A DNA stretch of 64,000 bases from Sycobia sp. Sy_11 (taxonomy: Eukaryota; Arthropoda; Insecta; Hymenoptera; Epichrysomallidae): the NCBI GenBank assembly GCA_018907035.1, contig JACCIC010000002.1, forward strand, positions 5,851,001-5,915,000. Reading direction: 5' to 3'. This document shows, piece after piece, positions 1 to 11,146 of the stretch (position 1 is the stretch's first letter; every line of letters starts with the position of its first letter). The position numbers were made by a program, and so were the translations under genes. The notes under the pieces were generated by a model, which saw nothing but the letters and a program-made list of their open reading frames with translations, searched no databases and had not been told where the DNA came from.

Positions 1-172
1 ATATACTCGAAAAAATTATAGACAATATACAACTTTCTAAGCATAATAATATATACCTTTAAATTAAATAATCTTTATTTACTTAGATTAAGTAAATTAA
101 TTGTTCAATTAAATAAATATATTCGATCTAATTGATTTTTTCGAAGAAAATAAGTTCAACGGAAACAATTAC

Positions 173-497
173 TTTATGTATACTGATAACATCGGGAAAA
201 CTGCTGATTATTCCCCGATAAATGTGAAATTTGTCAGCAAGAGGTTCCCAGTCGAACTTGGGCTGCTCCTCGTACAGTTTTCCGATTTCGTTGTAGGCCT
301 CCCCGGTATCTTTGAGCGCTTGATTCAGTCTGTTGCGCGTGCGGCCGACATCGTCGACCTCTAAGGCATGGCCCAGGGAAGTGAAGCACTGGCCGATCTT
401 CTGAAACTCCCGTTTGTAAAGTACCTGGTGCTTTTTCGTTTGGTCCGTTGCCATGGCCATGAAGCTTTTGACGACCGGGTCCAAGCCCCCGATAAAC
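173..497 (-). CDS. SH3PX1: SH3PX1 exon 5 (N-terminal part of BAR domain)
   Basis: The acceptor TTTCGCAG is at 498 and the donor AAA|GTAATT at 173/172. The exon encodes [12 protein letters not shown] through [10 protein letters not shown]. In SNX9 the helix continues directly from this point, so at least one more exon lies beyond position 1. Positions 1-172 are AT-rich intron. Confidence 0.92.
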
Positions 498-3012
498 CTG
501 CGAAAAATAATGGCAATTGATTGTGTTTTTTGGGGCGGACGGCATTGACGTTATTACACGGGAATTTTTCTCTTTCATCACTCTCGTATCTCGCATCTAT
601 GACAAATTTTGTAAATTTGCATGACACGTTATATTAGTCACGCAGAGTATAAAATGATTAATCAAATAAAATAGGCCTTATCTGCGTATTTAAGAGGCTT
701 TTATCAACGATCTAATTGGAATGAAGAACCCATTACGTTTGAATCTATTTTTACGAGCAACATGTAAAAGTAAAACGATTTCACTCCTCTTACTTTGCCG
801 AGTCGATTAATCAAAGAATTTCGAAGCCAAAATCTTACCTGGCAAAGGCGTCGGTCTGAAATTCGACCTTAATCGCGTCGAGCGGCGCGTCGGGACACTG
901 CACCCCGTGAAAATAATTGACCCCGAGAAGCTCGTCCTTCTCGGCGGCGCGCTTCCCTGCCTTCCAGCGTTTCTCATCCGTGCAGGTGATGAAGTGCTGC
1001 CAGACGCGACTCCTCGACAGCACCGGATGCCGGCATACGTAGTCGACGAACTCCTGGAGCTGAGTGCGTCGATGCTCGATAAACTGCTCCTCGTAGCGGC
1101 CGGATATCTGTTTGTCCGGCAGGGGCGGAATCGGAATGAAGCAGAACTTCTCCTCGAGCCGCTCGTGCAGCCAGTCGAAGTGCTTGTATCTTCGCGATAC
1201 CTGGATATTATTGAACTGCAAGAGAATAGATTATAACATTAAAATTCATATTATACATGTGTATCGAATATGGAGTAGGGATATAATATTTAAATTAAAT
1301 AAGCAATGTTATTATACTAAATTATTACACAATGTCTTGTTTAAAAAAACATAATGTATATCTTAATACTTTTTTGTTTGAATGCACTATATGACATTAT
1401 CTCGTACTTGGAATCAATAGAGATAACATACAGAGATAGATGTTTTAATTATTGATTTAAATGAAATCATATTTATTCTATTAATTGCCATTCAACAATG
1501 TCGCAGTATGTAATTACCGTTGGAGTCAGCTGATACACTATGAAACTCTTTAATCCCTTAAGTTTAGATTCCTTTTTTGGCGATGTTACAACGCAATTAT
1601 AACTTTCACCGGTGGGAATCCAAGAAAAACGACCACCTTCTACTTCTTCAATAAATATTTTTTCTGATTCCGGTACAATAACTAACTTTGAACTAAGCAA
1701 AAAGCCCTCTTCGCCCGATTTCACTAGGGCAGAGAACTTATTGTTCTTCTTTGGTATGTTAGGGATTGCTCTGTCAGGTATAACTGAGTGAACTGTATGT
1801 AAAGAAACGGAGTCACCATATTCCACACTTCCGGATTGTGCTGATTGCAAACTTGGCTGCTGTTGAACAGGTGGAACATAAGCTTGAGTCTGGCCAATTT
1901 CTGAATCATCGTCCCAATCATCGTCCCAGAAATCTCCCGTACTTTGTTGAGAGTTTACCGTATTACCTGATTCATGAAGCAATTTTGTAAATGGATAATT
2001 CATTGTATTTCCATTATTTTAATTCTAAATTATTGTAATTGATTTTTTTTTTAATTCTGAGCATATTAAAGAAATAAAGGAATGAATTAAACTGGCAAAA
2101 ACATAAACAAAAAATTAATTTGATTTTTATATCAAGTATGTGAAAAATGAATTTAACAAAAGATTTGATGTTTTTTGAATGATATTAAAATGAAGATTAT
2201 TTAATACAATTTAAATAATAAATATTAAATTATGGTTTTTAATATTAATAAATACATTATAGAATAATGTAACATTTTTATTCAAGTAACCTTAAACTAG
2301 TCATGTAGATAATAAGTTGAAGGATAAAATTAATCAATTTCTCACTTCCTCTTTGTCTCTTTGTTTTAACACAAAACACAAAGCATTATATAAATTAAAA
2401 AACTATGCTTTAGTGAATTATTTTAATTTTTCTTATATCTGTAAATTCATTAATATTAAATCTAATAATATAAACAAATTTTAAGTTCATTTATGTATAC
2501 ATTGATAAAAATCACTCTTCATTAAAATTAAAAGAAACATTACTACAATAAAAACTGGAACTTTTACTACCTGTTGCTGCATTCGTGGCCTCGATAACTT
2601 GAACATAAGCAGCTGGGAACAGTCCGGATCCACCGCTCTGATTGTAACCTTCGCACCATCCATCCCCAACATTGTCCCTCATAACGGTGAGTATCTCCCC
2701 AGCTGTGATGGACAGCTCCGCAGATCCTGGCTCGCCAGAGAAATCATAGAGAGCTCGAACCTGAAAAAAAAACAAACCACCAGAGTAAACAACATGATTT
2801 TTTGTTAACATACTTAGCTGATGATTCGGATCAACTGCCCAAGACACGTAAGATAAAAGGGGGTGTTGCCTCGCGGCACTTGGATTTAGCAGTCCATGAC
2901 ACGAATTAACCGCAATTAAAAGCAATTTCTCGTTCGCGAAACAAGGCCAATTAAGACTTTCGGTCAATTCGTAATAGGCAGGAATTTTCCCCGTTACCTG
3001 GTGCCCGTCCAT
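173..3012 (-). CDS. SH3PX1: SNX9/18/33-family sorting nexin (SH3-PX-BAR), 5 exons, C-terminal end outside window
   Basis: Five exons join in frame: 3012-2998, 2760-2571, 1966-1518, 1215-839 and 497-173, giving 452 codons. The protein begins [12 protein letters not shown]. It has an SH3 domain (about residues 6-62, with ALYDF, the GDGW tryptophan and the FPAAYV end), an acidic linker (residues 80-90, WDDDWDDD, like the acidic stretch of the SNX9 linker), a PX domain (about 155-300, with RRYKHF, IPPLPDK and RYEEQF) and the start of the BAR domain (from about 345, ending SIHK at 452). About 110-120 residues of BAR are missing off the left edge, judged against SNX9 length. Known of the family: membrane remodelling at clathrin-mediated endocytosis, phosphoinositide binding by PX-BAR, and SH3 links to dynamin and WASP. 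The start has a strong context (G at -3, G at +4). Intron phases are 0, 1, 0, 2, 0. The four complete introns have GT-AG ends; the last shows only its donor. Assignment to SNX9, 18 or 33 is not needed, as insects usually have one member. Confidence 0.95.
839..1215 (-). CDS. SH3PX1: SH3PX1 exon 4 (PX domain core)
   Basis: The acceptor TTGCAG is at 1216 and the donor CCAG|GTAAGA at 839/838. The exon encodes the PX core with the basic RRYKHF block, the proline loop IPPLPDK and the CRHPVL helix, then the PX-BAR yoke ([12 protein letters not shown]). Confidence 0.95.
1518..1966 (-). CDS. SH3PX1: SH3PX1 exon 3 (acidic linker and N-terminal part of PX)
   Basis: The acceptor ATCAG|GT is at 1967/1966 and completes a glycine codon split after its first base. 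The donor ACG|GTAATT is at 1518/1517. The exon encodes a low-complexity Q/S-rich linker with the WDDDWDDD stretch, then the conserved block before and into the PX domain, ending YQLTPT. The acceptor has a weak pyrimidine tract, but the frame supports it. Confidence 0.9.
1967..2570 (-). other. SH3PX1 intron 2 (604 bp); other introns 2761-2997, 1216-1517, 498-838
   Basis: These introns are AT-rich with no nested gene, repeat array or element that I can see. Their short lengths contrast with the 60 kb of non-coding DNA on the right. Confidence 0.8.
2571..2760 (-). CDS. SH3PX1: SH3PX1 exon 2 (SH3 domain)
   Basis: The acceptor is a run of T followed by CAG, ending at 2761. The donor ACAG|GTAGTA is at 2571/2570. 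The exon encodes residues 6-68 plus one base of codon 69. The whole SH3 domain sits in this exon. Confidence 0.93.
2998..3012 (-). CDS. SH3PX1: SH3PX1 coding exon 1 (micro-exon, 5 codons MDGHQ)
   Basis: Only 15 coding bases lie before the donor CAG|GTAACG at 2998/2997. They place the initiator ATG at 3012-3010, directly before the SH3 domain, as in SNX9-type proteins. The frame is open upstream as far as 3045, but the only upstream start-like codon is GTG, so this ATG is the first one. Confidence 0.85.
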
Positions 3013-3180
3013 GACGCCCTGGGCTGTGCTCGATCGGCGTGTCACAGGTCGATGATGAGGCGGCGACGGTTAGTCCTGCAGCTGCTGCCCGTTGACGATG
3101 AATCCGGAGACCTGTCGTGGCCTGACATTTGCCGCGCGTGCAGCCTCACGCGACAGTCCCTACAGTATATATATGGGCCC
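3013..3180 (-). promoter_or_regulatory. Probable 5' UTR and core promoter of SH3PX1
   Basis: A moderately CpG-rich stretch lies just upstream of the start codon. A TATA-like run is at 3166-3174. Read on the minus strand, it would place transcription start near 3135-3140 and leave a 5' UTR of about 125 bases. TA runs are very common in this window, so the TATA reading is weak. Confidence 0.3.
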
Positions 3181-3413
3181 CCTGTATTATTATATCTCGT
3201 GCATATATATTTCGTCTGCCTCGATGTATACTGTGCGCATACGCCGACGACGACGGCGACGACGCTGATGCAGCTGCAGGATATATCCGGATATATCTTG
3301 GCTCCTCTCCCCCCAATGACTGTTTAGTTAAATAGGGAGGCACGATATCGCGACGAATCGACGATACACGGAAACTCTTTCTTTTTGTCTCGTTTCCTCG
3401 CACCTATTCTTCT

Positions 3414-3415
<2 letters not shown>

Positions 3416-3450
<35 letters not shown>

Positions 3451-3478
3451 CTCCAGCAGTGATAGACGATAGTGCATG

Positions 3479-3531
<53 letters not shown>
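3416..3531. repeat. (CT)n then (AT)n microsatellites
   Basis: A CT run at about 3416-3446 and an uninterrupted AT run at 3481-3531, both just upstream of the SH3PX1 promoter region. Read on the gene strand the first is a GA tract, a possible GAGA-factor target. Confidence 0.95.
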
Positions 3532-3532
<1 letters not shown>

Positions 3533-4983
3533 CGAGAGAGAGAAAGGAAGAAATAATAGAAGAGTATGAGCTGGTGTGACTGAGTCTGGACAGTCTGGCT
3601 GGACTCTGGAATGAGTCGAGTGAACCATATGAGCGTACATGCGAGTGAAACTATAGCAGTCTATAATGTGTGTGTGTGTATATATATATATATATTAGGA
3701 ACAATCTAAAAGCAGCTAAAAGCATACGACTGTAAAAATGCCGCCACTGCGGGTGGGCGTTGTTGTATGTGCGACATCGCCCTTAGCATCTACCCTAAAA
3801 TTTCATAATAAATATTTCTCATTCTCATAAATATTTTAATATTTTCGATATTTGCAATTATGTGAATTGTCAGAATTTTTGTTTCAATAAAATAGAATAA
3901 AATATATATGTAAAATTTTACGTTTATTAACAATCTTTAATATTCAGGCGCACAAGCTTTTGAAACTATACTTGAACTAATATATGTATAACTATATATA
4001 ATGTGGAGAATTGAAGAAAGAAAGCATTTTTTTCAAAGATTATGAACAAAAGTATTATATTATATAGACTATTATGGTGGTATAAAATCTTGGAAGAATT
4101 TTTACAATTAGTGGATGTAGTGGATGACAAGTCTACTGACACAAGCCTGAATTGTAATGTATATACTTTGAGTTTGAAGTTGCTGATATTCACATTCGTA
4201 TATTTATACACAGTGTACACGTACAAGCGTAAATGAAATAAAAATATTTGTAATTAACATTTGAATATTTCAGTTGAATATTTTTATTGTATCTATTGTT
4301 CTAAAGAGGCTCAATTCGCTAGAAAATGGTAAAATTCATTATTAGGCTGCTAAGATAAGCTTACAAATTTAATTAGTTGTCTAGAATAAATACAAATTAG
4401 TAATAAAATTTTATTTTCACGTTAATTTCTATAGTTTATAAATACAATTTGTTTATTACAAGAGTAATAACAATGACTGAAAATTTAAAAAATCGCGCTT
4501 CATCATTTATGCTTAAGCAAATTGCTGATAGATGGCGCCAAACCTTCTATTTTCACGTTTATAATTTTATTCAATTATTTTTTTTATTATAAATGATTGA
4601 TTGTTAGTTCAGTTGTTTATTTGTCTAATTTTTACCGAAACAAAAATATTATTTTATAATTAAACCGTAAAATCTTACTAAACTTGAAAACACTAAAATT
4701 ATATTAAAATTTTGATCCTAATTTTCCTGCTTGTATCCATACATTTGCTTAAACGTGAATATTATTCCTTTCATGAACTTTTCAAGGCAACTTCATATAA
4801 TTATTAGTATCGTTTTAAATTTTATTTAATAATCAACTTATGCACATAATGCAAATACAGAATTAAAGCAAAACTTGTTCTAATGTGGAGAAAAAATCCA
4901 ATACAGGGCGTACATTTGGAATCTATGGATATTTATATTTCAGATTTTTCAGTAAAAATGGTATCACGCGCTTTTGTAAAAGA

Positions 4984-4985
<2 letters not shown>

Positions 4986-5038
<53 letters not shown>
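4986..5038. repeat. (AT)n microsatellite
   Basis: Uninterrupted alternating A and T over about 53 bases. Confidence 0.95.
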
Positions 5039-5041
<3 letters not shown>

Positions 5042-5160
5042 AATAATTTATTCGTATAATCAAATATGAAATATAAATATATTTAAGTTTGAATGGCTCG
5101 AGTGGGTAAAAAGCACGGTAAATGAGAACACTCATATCAGCTCATATCTGCTCATATGTA

Positions 5161-5449
5161 TCACATTGATGCCATATACCTTTGCCTGTGCTGGCCTGTG
5201 CTGGCCTGTGCCTGAGTGCGCCTTGTCACAGCCTGCGTGCTACAGGCTACAGCCAACAGCAGTGCACTCTATAGAACTTAAGAGGCAAAATTAACGCGAG
5301 GAGGCAGCACCGGAACAGTACAGCGGCGTTCGCGCACGCAAGATAATATCGCAGACACGATTCACGAACCTGTACAGCCCTACACGCGAGAGTGCGCGCG
5401 CGCTCGGTAGGTGTATACACGCCGCGTACGGTTTACAATTCTAACAAAA

Positions 5450-5491
<42 letters not shown>

Positions 5492-6180
5492 AGTTTAACA
5501 ATTAAGTAATAATAATTATAATATATAAATAAATATATATATATATATATATATATAATTATATTTACACACTAACGTCTACAGAAAAAAATTCACGCCC
5601 TCTATCCTCCAACCCCTATTTTCTCTGACGCGGCATCGTGTGTTTTTAATTGTGATAATATAATATAAAAAATATATATATATATCTTTTTTCGAGAAGC
5701 ACAACGGCGAAGACGACGACACGCCCGAGGTGGCAATAAGGGACCCCGTCGTGCGGAAAGAGAAACGGAGCGAGAGGGGGGACAGGAAAAAAAAGAAAAT
5801 AGAAGCAGAAAACTAGTGCGCGAGTTTGTATGGTGAATCCTTTCTACCTCTGTCTGCAGTCTGTACCCATTGGTACGGCTCGCACACATATCCATCTACA
5901 CACAAAAGAATCGCTCGACGAGGGAAGAATTAATCTTTTCACCTCTCGCAGCTTCTCCTGGCGAGCACCTCGATTCTCGAAAGGTAGGTAAAAAGTCTCG
6001 AGCAAAATGCAGTTCTGTACGCGTGTCCGTCGATACGCTGATTTGATATATGCGCGTGTTTTCTCGCTCTCTCGCACACAGCAAACGGATACATGCACAC
6101 TCAGTTCGAACTTCGAACATAATTCGAACAGAGCAAGAGGATGAGTATATCGGACCGCGACATAACCTGAAAATCACATA
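5161..6180. other. CpG-rich non-coding stretch
   Basis: GC-rich and CpG-rich patches at about 5165-5430 and 5700-6130 stand out from the AT background. A 10-bp unit (GCCTGTGCTG) repeats nearly three times at 5184-5212. TA runs lie at 5454-5487 and about 5535-5555. The overlapping open frames on the minus strand (5602-6186) lack any domain-like pattern. It may be a promoter or enhancer; no transcript feature is certain. Confidence 0.45.
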
Positions 6181-6437
6181 CCGCAATGTGTATATATTTC
6201 AAATTCTGACTGACTGCTCCTGTTTAGTAATATCGGCAGAAATGTTAATGTGTATATACATATACAGATACATATATATGTATATATCTATTAAATATAT
6301 GTATATTATAAAATTTTTAAATCCACAGGTAAAATCGGATACTTTTCTTTGGGAATTCTTTACTCTGCTTCGTTAAACCCATGATTTTAACGTTATTATT
6401 TAGAATATAGTAAAAGAGCTTTTGAACTGTGCTTTGG

Positions 6438-6443
<6 letters not shown>

Positions 6444-6472
<29 letters not shown>
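6444..6472. repeat. (TG)n microsatellite
   Basis: Alternating T and G over about 29 bases. Confidence 0.95.
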
Positions 6473-6475
<3 letters not shown>

Positions 6476-6806
6476 CAGGCCTCGCAATCAGAACTCAGAG
6501 AAACCGAGTCTCGTTCTCCTCCGTTTCTTTGCCATGTTGGCACACGAGCCTATACAAGTCGACTTGCTCTTTTTTCTTGTTCTTTACGTTGCTCTCTTTC
6601 GTCGATCCGTCTCTCGTGCTCGTATATTCGGGAATATAATGCATCCATAAGTAACAGTACAACATTAAGTGATCTTTTTTAGGATCATTTCGACGTCGAG
6701 AATCTTTTCACGCCGATTGATCATTCGATATTGGGAACATGTTTAACTTTGGCTGTGCGACACTGACGGTATCGACAGGCTACCTCAGTTCCTCTCTGAA
6801 GCATTG

Positions 6807-6809
<3 letters not shown>

Positions 6810-6874
<65 letters not shown>
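6810..6874. repeat. (AT)n microsatellite
   Basis: About 65 bases of uninterrupted TA. Confidence 0.95.
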
Positions 6875-6875
<1 letters not shown>

Positions 6876-6923
6876 TTAGCTGCGACGATAAAATGCACCT
6901 AAATTGACGCACATGTTTTTTTT

Positions 6924-7310
6924 TTAATTAAAATCCTTCCTATATGAGCACAATAATACACATGCTTTTATACCTCTATTAGATTTTTTTAAATATATGA
7001 ATAACAACGCCCTTATCGGCTTATTATTATTAGCCGGATTTTCATTAATGTACTTGTTGTATTTTAAAGATATTGATAAAAATCTGGGAGTTATCAGAGA
7101 CACAACTTGAGAATCAATGGATTCTTTTCTCACGTGAACGATTCTCCAGTGTTCCGTAGCCACTTTGTAAACAAATCCTGTATTTCGAATTGGTAAATTA
7201 ACGAGATGAGATATAGAATTAACAAAAATTTTCATTAATATTTTATAGACGATGATGAAAATCAGATAGAATAAAACGACGTTTATATCAAAAATATACC
7301 AAAAATTCAT
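6924..7310 (-). CDS. Unrecognised 128-codon open frame, possible membrane-anchored product or exon
   Basis: This is the longest open frame in the window outside SH3PX1 that does not owe its length to a microsatellite. It starts with ATG in a fair context (A at -3). The first 32 residues are strongly hydrophobic (around VVLFYLIFIIVYKILMKIFV), as in a signal anchor or single membrane helix. A mixed polar part follows (around KVATEHWRIVHVRKESID). A possible donor, GAG|GTATAA, lies near the end, so it could be a first exon. I recognise no family. In DNA this AT-rich, a chance frame with Ile, Leu, Phe, Asn and Lys bias is a serious alternative. Confidence 0.2.
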   Translation of the reverse strand: MNFWYIFDINVVLFYLIFIIVYKILMKIFVNSISHLVNLPIRNTGFVYKVATEHWRIVHVRKESIDSQVVSLITPRFLSISLKYNKYINENPANNNKPIRALLFIYLKKSNRGIKACVLLCSYRKDFN

Positions 7311-7868
7311 GTTATTGACGGGCTCTTATCTTCGAATATCCATGAAACATAGATAATAAAAATAAATATTATAGTTGACGGAAGTTTGTTATGATTATTA
7401 TTAAAATTAATAATTTTGGTGAAAATTATACATTTGTACGATTAGAATAATGGTTTTTTTTTCAAGCCTCACGCCACAATTCGGTTCTTTAAAGAAATTA
7501 ATAATAGATTGTTTCGATTATTTCGTGTTTAAACTAGCGTTAAAACAAACAGTCGATGTTTTTCAAAATACGCCGTTTACAAGTAAAATTCCAGATTATT
7601 TGTATCTAAGTTAACGTCAATAATGGATAAATATATCGTGAATAAAATTTGATAATGTAATGGTTGAGAGTGATAAATAATATTTATACTTGTCAATCAA
7701 GATTTATAATCCAGAAATCAATGAAAGAAAATGCGAAAATATATTACGACTGCTAATGGAAATATAAGAGAAAAAGGTGAATGGAAACTACAAACTATGT
7801 GCCCAGTATTGTACTTGCATACGGGAATATATCATTGAATACATTCAAGCGCAACGAGCCTCTGACAG

Positions 7869-7885
7869 ACACACACACACACACA

Positions 7886-7927
<42 letters not shown>
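7869..7927. repeat. Compound (AC)n(TC)n microsatellite
   Basis: About ten AC units pass directly into about nineteen TC units. Confidence 0.95.
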
Positions 7928-7931
<4 letters not shown>

Positions 7932-8911
7932 AGTTGATGACAAATCGTTTGTTATGCAAATATACAAAATAAAATAAAAAAAATTAGGTCGCGTTTTTTA
8001 TCGCACATCCTTATTATATTGGTAGCGATTGTCGACTCGTTTAACTTTTATTTTATATCACTTTTATATTATAAGGTAAATGTACCAATGAACGACTATC
8101 TAAGGATCGCAAGGTCGTATTATACAAGCTTTAAACGGCTCGAATCATCGAATAGCGGCTTATTATAGGCGCAGTATCTGTTTAATAATAGTATCGAGAA
8201 TAAATATCAATTAAAAAAGGCACGTTCTTACTTACGATATGAATAACTAATGAAAATGTAAAATACACTCTATAATGATATATATCAGCATCTGAACGAT
8301 GAAAATGTCGTTACCGATAGGCCTAAATTTGTGTACCAACATACATGACCCAAAACTTAATTGTTCAAAAAGTAAATAGATTTAATGTATATAGACATCA
8401 TATTGTTGTTTAATAATAGTTGCTTTCACAAATGCTTACGTACAAAATGGCATAAATAGAAAATCTGACCGTCATACTGCAGCGTAACATGACGTAAGAT
8501 TTGACGACTAGGTTTCGCCTGGTTTTACAATAAAACCAGAGATATAACAATTTGTATACCTTAATGGTGAAAAACTGTTATTTAAAAAGCTCGCCTGTCA
8601 AGATAAACAATCATAATTTATCTGATAGTTTTCTAAATAAGAAAAATTCCGACTGGTCATATTTGTCTTCAGGTGGTGAGCATCGATAAACTCGCGTAGA
8701 CAAGAATAAGGCGAATTCTATCAAGCTCCTCTGCTCGTATTCCACCATAACTTACCAGTCGCAATTTTTATTATTTACAAAACTGTCTGGTAATTTCGAC
8801 ACTTCGACGGTTAGATTTTACCCGATTTTACCAGATTTTACGCCGACATTATATATCTGATCATACCTTAACATTGATATTGTAACTACAAGGGAAGGAT
8901 ATCAATGAGTA

Positions 8912-8916
<5 letters not shown>

Positions 8917-8975
<59 letters not shown>
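8917..8975. repeat. (AT)n microsatellite
   Basis: About 59 bases of uninterrupted AT. Confidence 0.95.
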
Positions 8976-8979
<4 letters not shown>

Positions 8980-9388
8980 TTATTCGTAGATGATCATATA
9001 TTTTTACTTTATTAAGATTTTAAAAGAAAGAAAAAAAGAATCAAAATTAAAACTATTTGACTTAAAGAGTCAGTAATGCCGCGCGTTGCGCTATGACGGT
9101 CAAATTTTATTCCGACATTCCACTTTTTAAAATTGCGTTCAATTTTTTTTTTCTTTTTTTTTTTGTTGGATTTTACAACGCTTATTTACTATAATTTTCC
9201 ATTCGTGGTCAAAGAAACGACGTCGGTGCGACCACTCCTATCGTATACCTGTATAATAAAAACATTAAAAGAATAGAAGAAATGTGCAAAACCACGACGG
9301 AGGGGCGAGGCCGACGAGGGGGGGAAAAAACGGCGCGAATTCGAAAACGATCGATCCACAAGTACTTGGGGGTTAAAAAAAACGAAGG

Positions 9389-9394
<6 letters not shown>

Positions 9395-9444
<50 letters not shown>
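9395..9444. repeat. (GA)n microsatellite, inverted partner of 9528-9574
   Basis: About 50 bases of GA. The TC run 83 bases further on is its reverse complement, so the two form a long perfect inverted repeat. Confidence 0.95.
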
Positions 9445-9448
<4 letters not shown>

Positions 9449-9524
9449 CGACCTAGTGAAAAGCTTTGTGTCTATGTATTTGCAACTGCGGGTTTGCAGT
9501 AGAGAACCATAGTGCAACGTCGAC

Positions 9525-9527
<3 letters not shown>

Positions 9528-9574
<47 letters not shown>
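9528..9574. repeat. (TC)n microsatellite, inverted partner of 9395-9444
   Basis: About 47 bases of TC, directly followed by a CpG-rich patch at 9575-9720 rich in CGTCGT and TCGTCC steps. Confidence 0.95.
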
Positions 9575-9576
<2 letters not shown>

Positions 9577-10175
9577 CCGCTCTCGCTCACTCGCTCCGAT
9601 AGCCGTGTGCACGGTCGTTGCTTCGACGCGAAGAGAAAGTTTTAGAACAACTCTTTGGGAAGAAGTCTAGTTCAACGCGGTCGCTCTCGTCCTCGTCCTC
9701 GTCGTCGCCGTCGTCGGCGAACATACGAAAATAATCCTCCGCTAATGACTAATAAGTAAATTCTGCGCATGTATAAATTGCATACCTTTATGCATTATTT
9801 TGTGTGTGTATATATATGGTATGTATGTATGTATGTATGTTTGTATGTATATAAAGGAAAAAATATCTGCCATACATATGCATATATAAATATTCAAGTA
9901 TATAGAGGATTTATTTATATATAACATTTGTTGACCTCTGCTTTGTAATTGATCATATAAAAAACATTTTAATTTTTAGGTACTTCCTCTGAAACTCGGC
10001 GTTATGTTTTAGTACATCTTTTTTTAATATATGGAGGTATCGATATTAAATGATTCTCTGATTAAATAATACAATTACAGCTAACAAAAGTTATTTCTGA
10101 TTCTAATAAAAAAAAATTATTATTGCGAATAAATAACTGCTATATACATATTAAAAATTAGAAATTGTACGTATG

Positions 10176-10227
<52 letters not shown>

Positions 10228-10244
10228 TTCTTATATTTAGTAAT
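9575..10244. other. CpG-rich patch followed by AT-rich non-coding DNA
   Basis: Positions 9575-9720 are CpG-rich and could be promoter-like. From 9730 the sequence is AT-rich with GTAT repeats (about 9820-9850), a TATCGATA motif near 10037 and an (AT)n run at 10177-10224. No gene seen. Confidence 0.5.
10177..10224. repeat. (AT)n microsatellite
   Basis: About 48 bases of alternating T and A. Confidence 0.95.
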
Positions 10245-10466
10245 CAGTGCCGGAGTAAGAGACAGTCAGATCCGTCACTGCTCGATGACAAAATTAACAT
10301 AAATAAAGTTAAGATTCATGTGAAAGAATAATTAAGTATTATTTAAAACAATCTGTATTATAGAAAAGAATTTTATTTAAAATTTTCATACAAAATACAA
10401 TTCTTATAGAGGTGCCCAAACCAGAATCTTCCTAGGGCGGCCTCACTATAACTGAGGCCAGTACTG
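10245..10466 (+). mobile_element. Small non-autonomous hAT-like element
   Basis: The left end reads CAGTGCCGGAGTAAG. The right end, reverse complemented, reads CAGTACTGGCCTCAG and continues into GAGGCCGCCCTAGG and GGGCACC. This matches the layout of hAT-superfamily ends that start CAGTGCCGG and carry a GGCGGCC / CTAGGGCG block. The interior (about 220 bp total) has no coding capacity. No 8-bp target duplication is evident, so the insertion is old or one border is misplaced. Confidence 0.5.
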
Positions 10467-10957
10467 AAAGAAAAGTTTATTTTCTTATAAGGAGACAAAA
10501 AAAAATTGCTAATTTTTCCACATTCATTGTCTATTAGGTCTGATATATATGATAAGTGAAAAAGTTCAATTTATAAATATTTTATGTTCAAATTTTATAG
10601 GTACCCGTATCCCCAGCTCCCACCGTATATCCAGATAAAAATATATTCATAGCAGTAATTTTTTATTTTTAATGGCATTGTAATAGCATTTGATTGTAAT
10701 TCTGTTTTTTACGCACTTAATATCTTGTACAAAATTATCAATAAAGACTTCAGAAACCAATAAATTCATACACATTAAATATAACGATGTTGTGATATAT
10801 CGAGGAAGGGGGTGGTCTAAGTCTGTTCGTGTGTGTGGGAGACCACGTACATAGGGTATTTGAAGTATTTTTTTTTTTAGAATGGAGCTACACATGCGGC
10901 ACCATAAAAGAGAGAGGAAATTTGTGTTTACTTTCTTATCTATACCTATACAGTTCC

Positions 10958-11014
<57 letters not shown>

Positions 11015-11084
11015 CACTGTGGCGCATATCTATAAATATTCAAAGAAAGAGAAATTTCCGCGAGCTTATTAAATATGCGCATAA

Positions 11085-11146
<62 letters not shown>

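Larger units (their letters stand above)
3181..5160. other. Non-coding stretch upstream of SH3PX1
   Basis: AT-rich DNA with CT, TA and TG/TA microsatellites (3416-3531, 3668-3695, 4986-5038). An AGATGGCGCCA motif is at 4530-4540. The short open frames near 4,000-4,230 show no protein-like pattern. No gene seen. Confidence 0.6.
6181..6923. other. Non-coding stretch with TG and AT microsatellites
   Basis: AT-rich with a (TG)n run at 6444-6472 and a 65-base (AT)n run at 6810-6874. The open frames here exist because microsatellites lack stop codons. No gene seen. Confidence 0.6.
7311..9250. other. Non-coding AT-rich stretch
   Basis: Holds the joined (AC)n(TC)n repeat at 7869-7927 and the (AT)n run at 8917-8975. 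Otherwise it is plain AT-rich sequence with no open frame or repeat element that I can identify. Confidence 0.6.
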
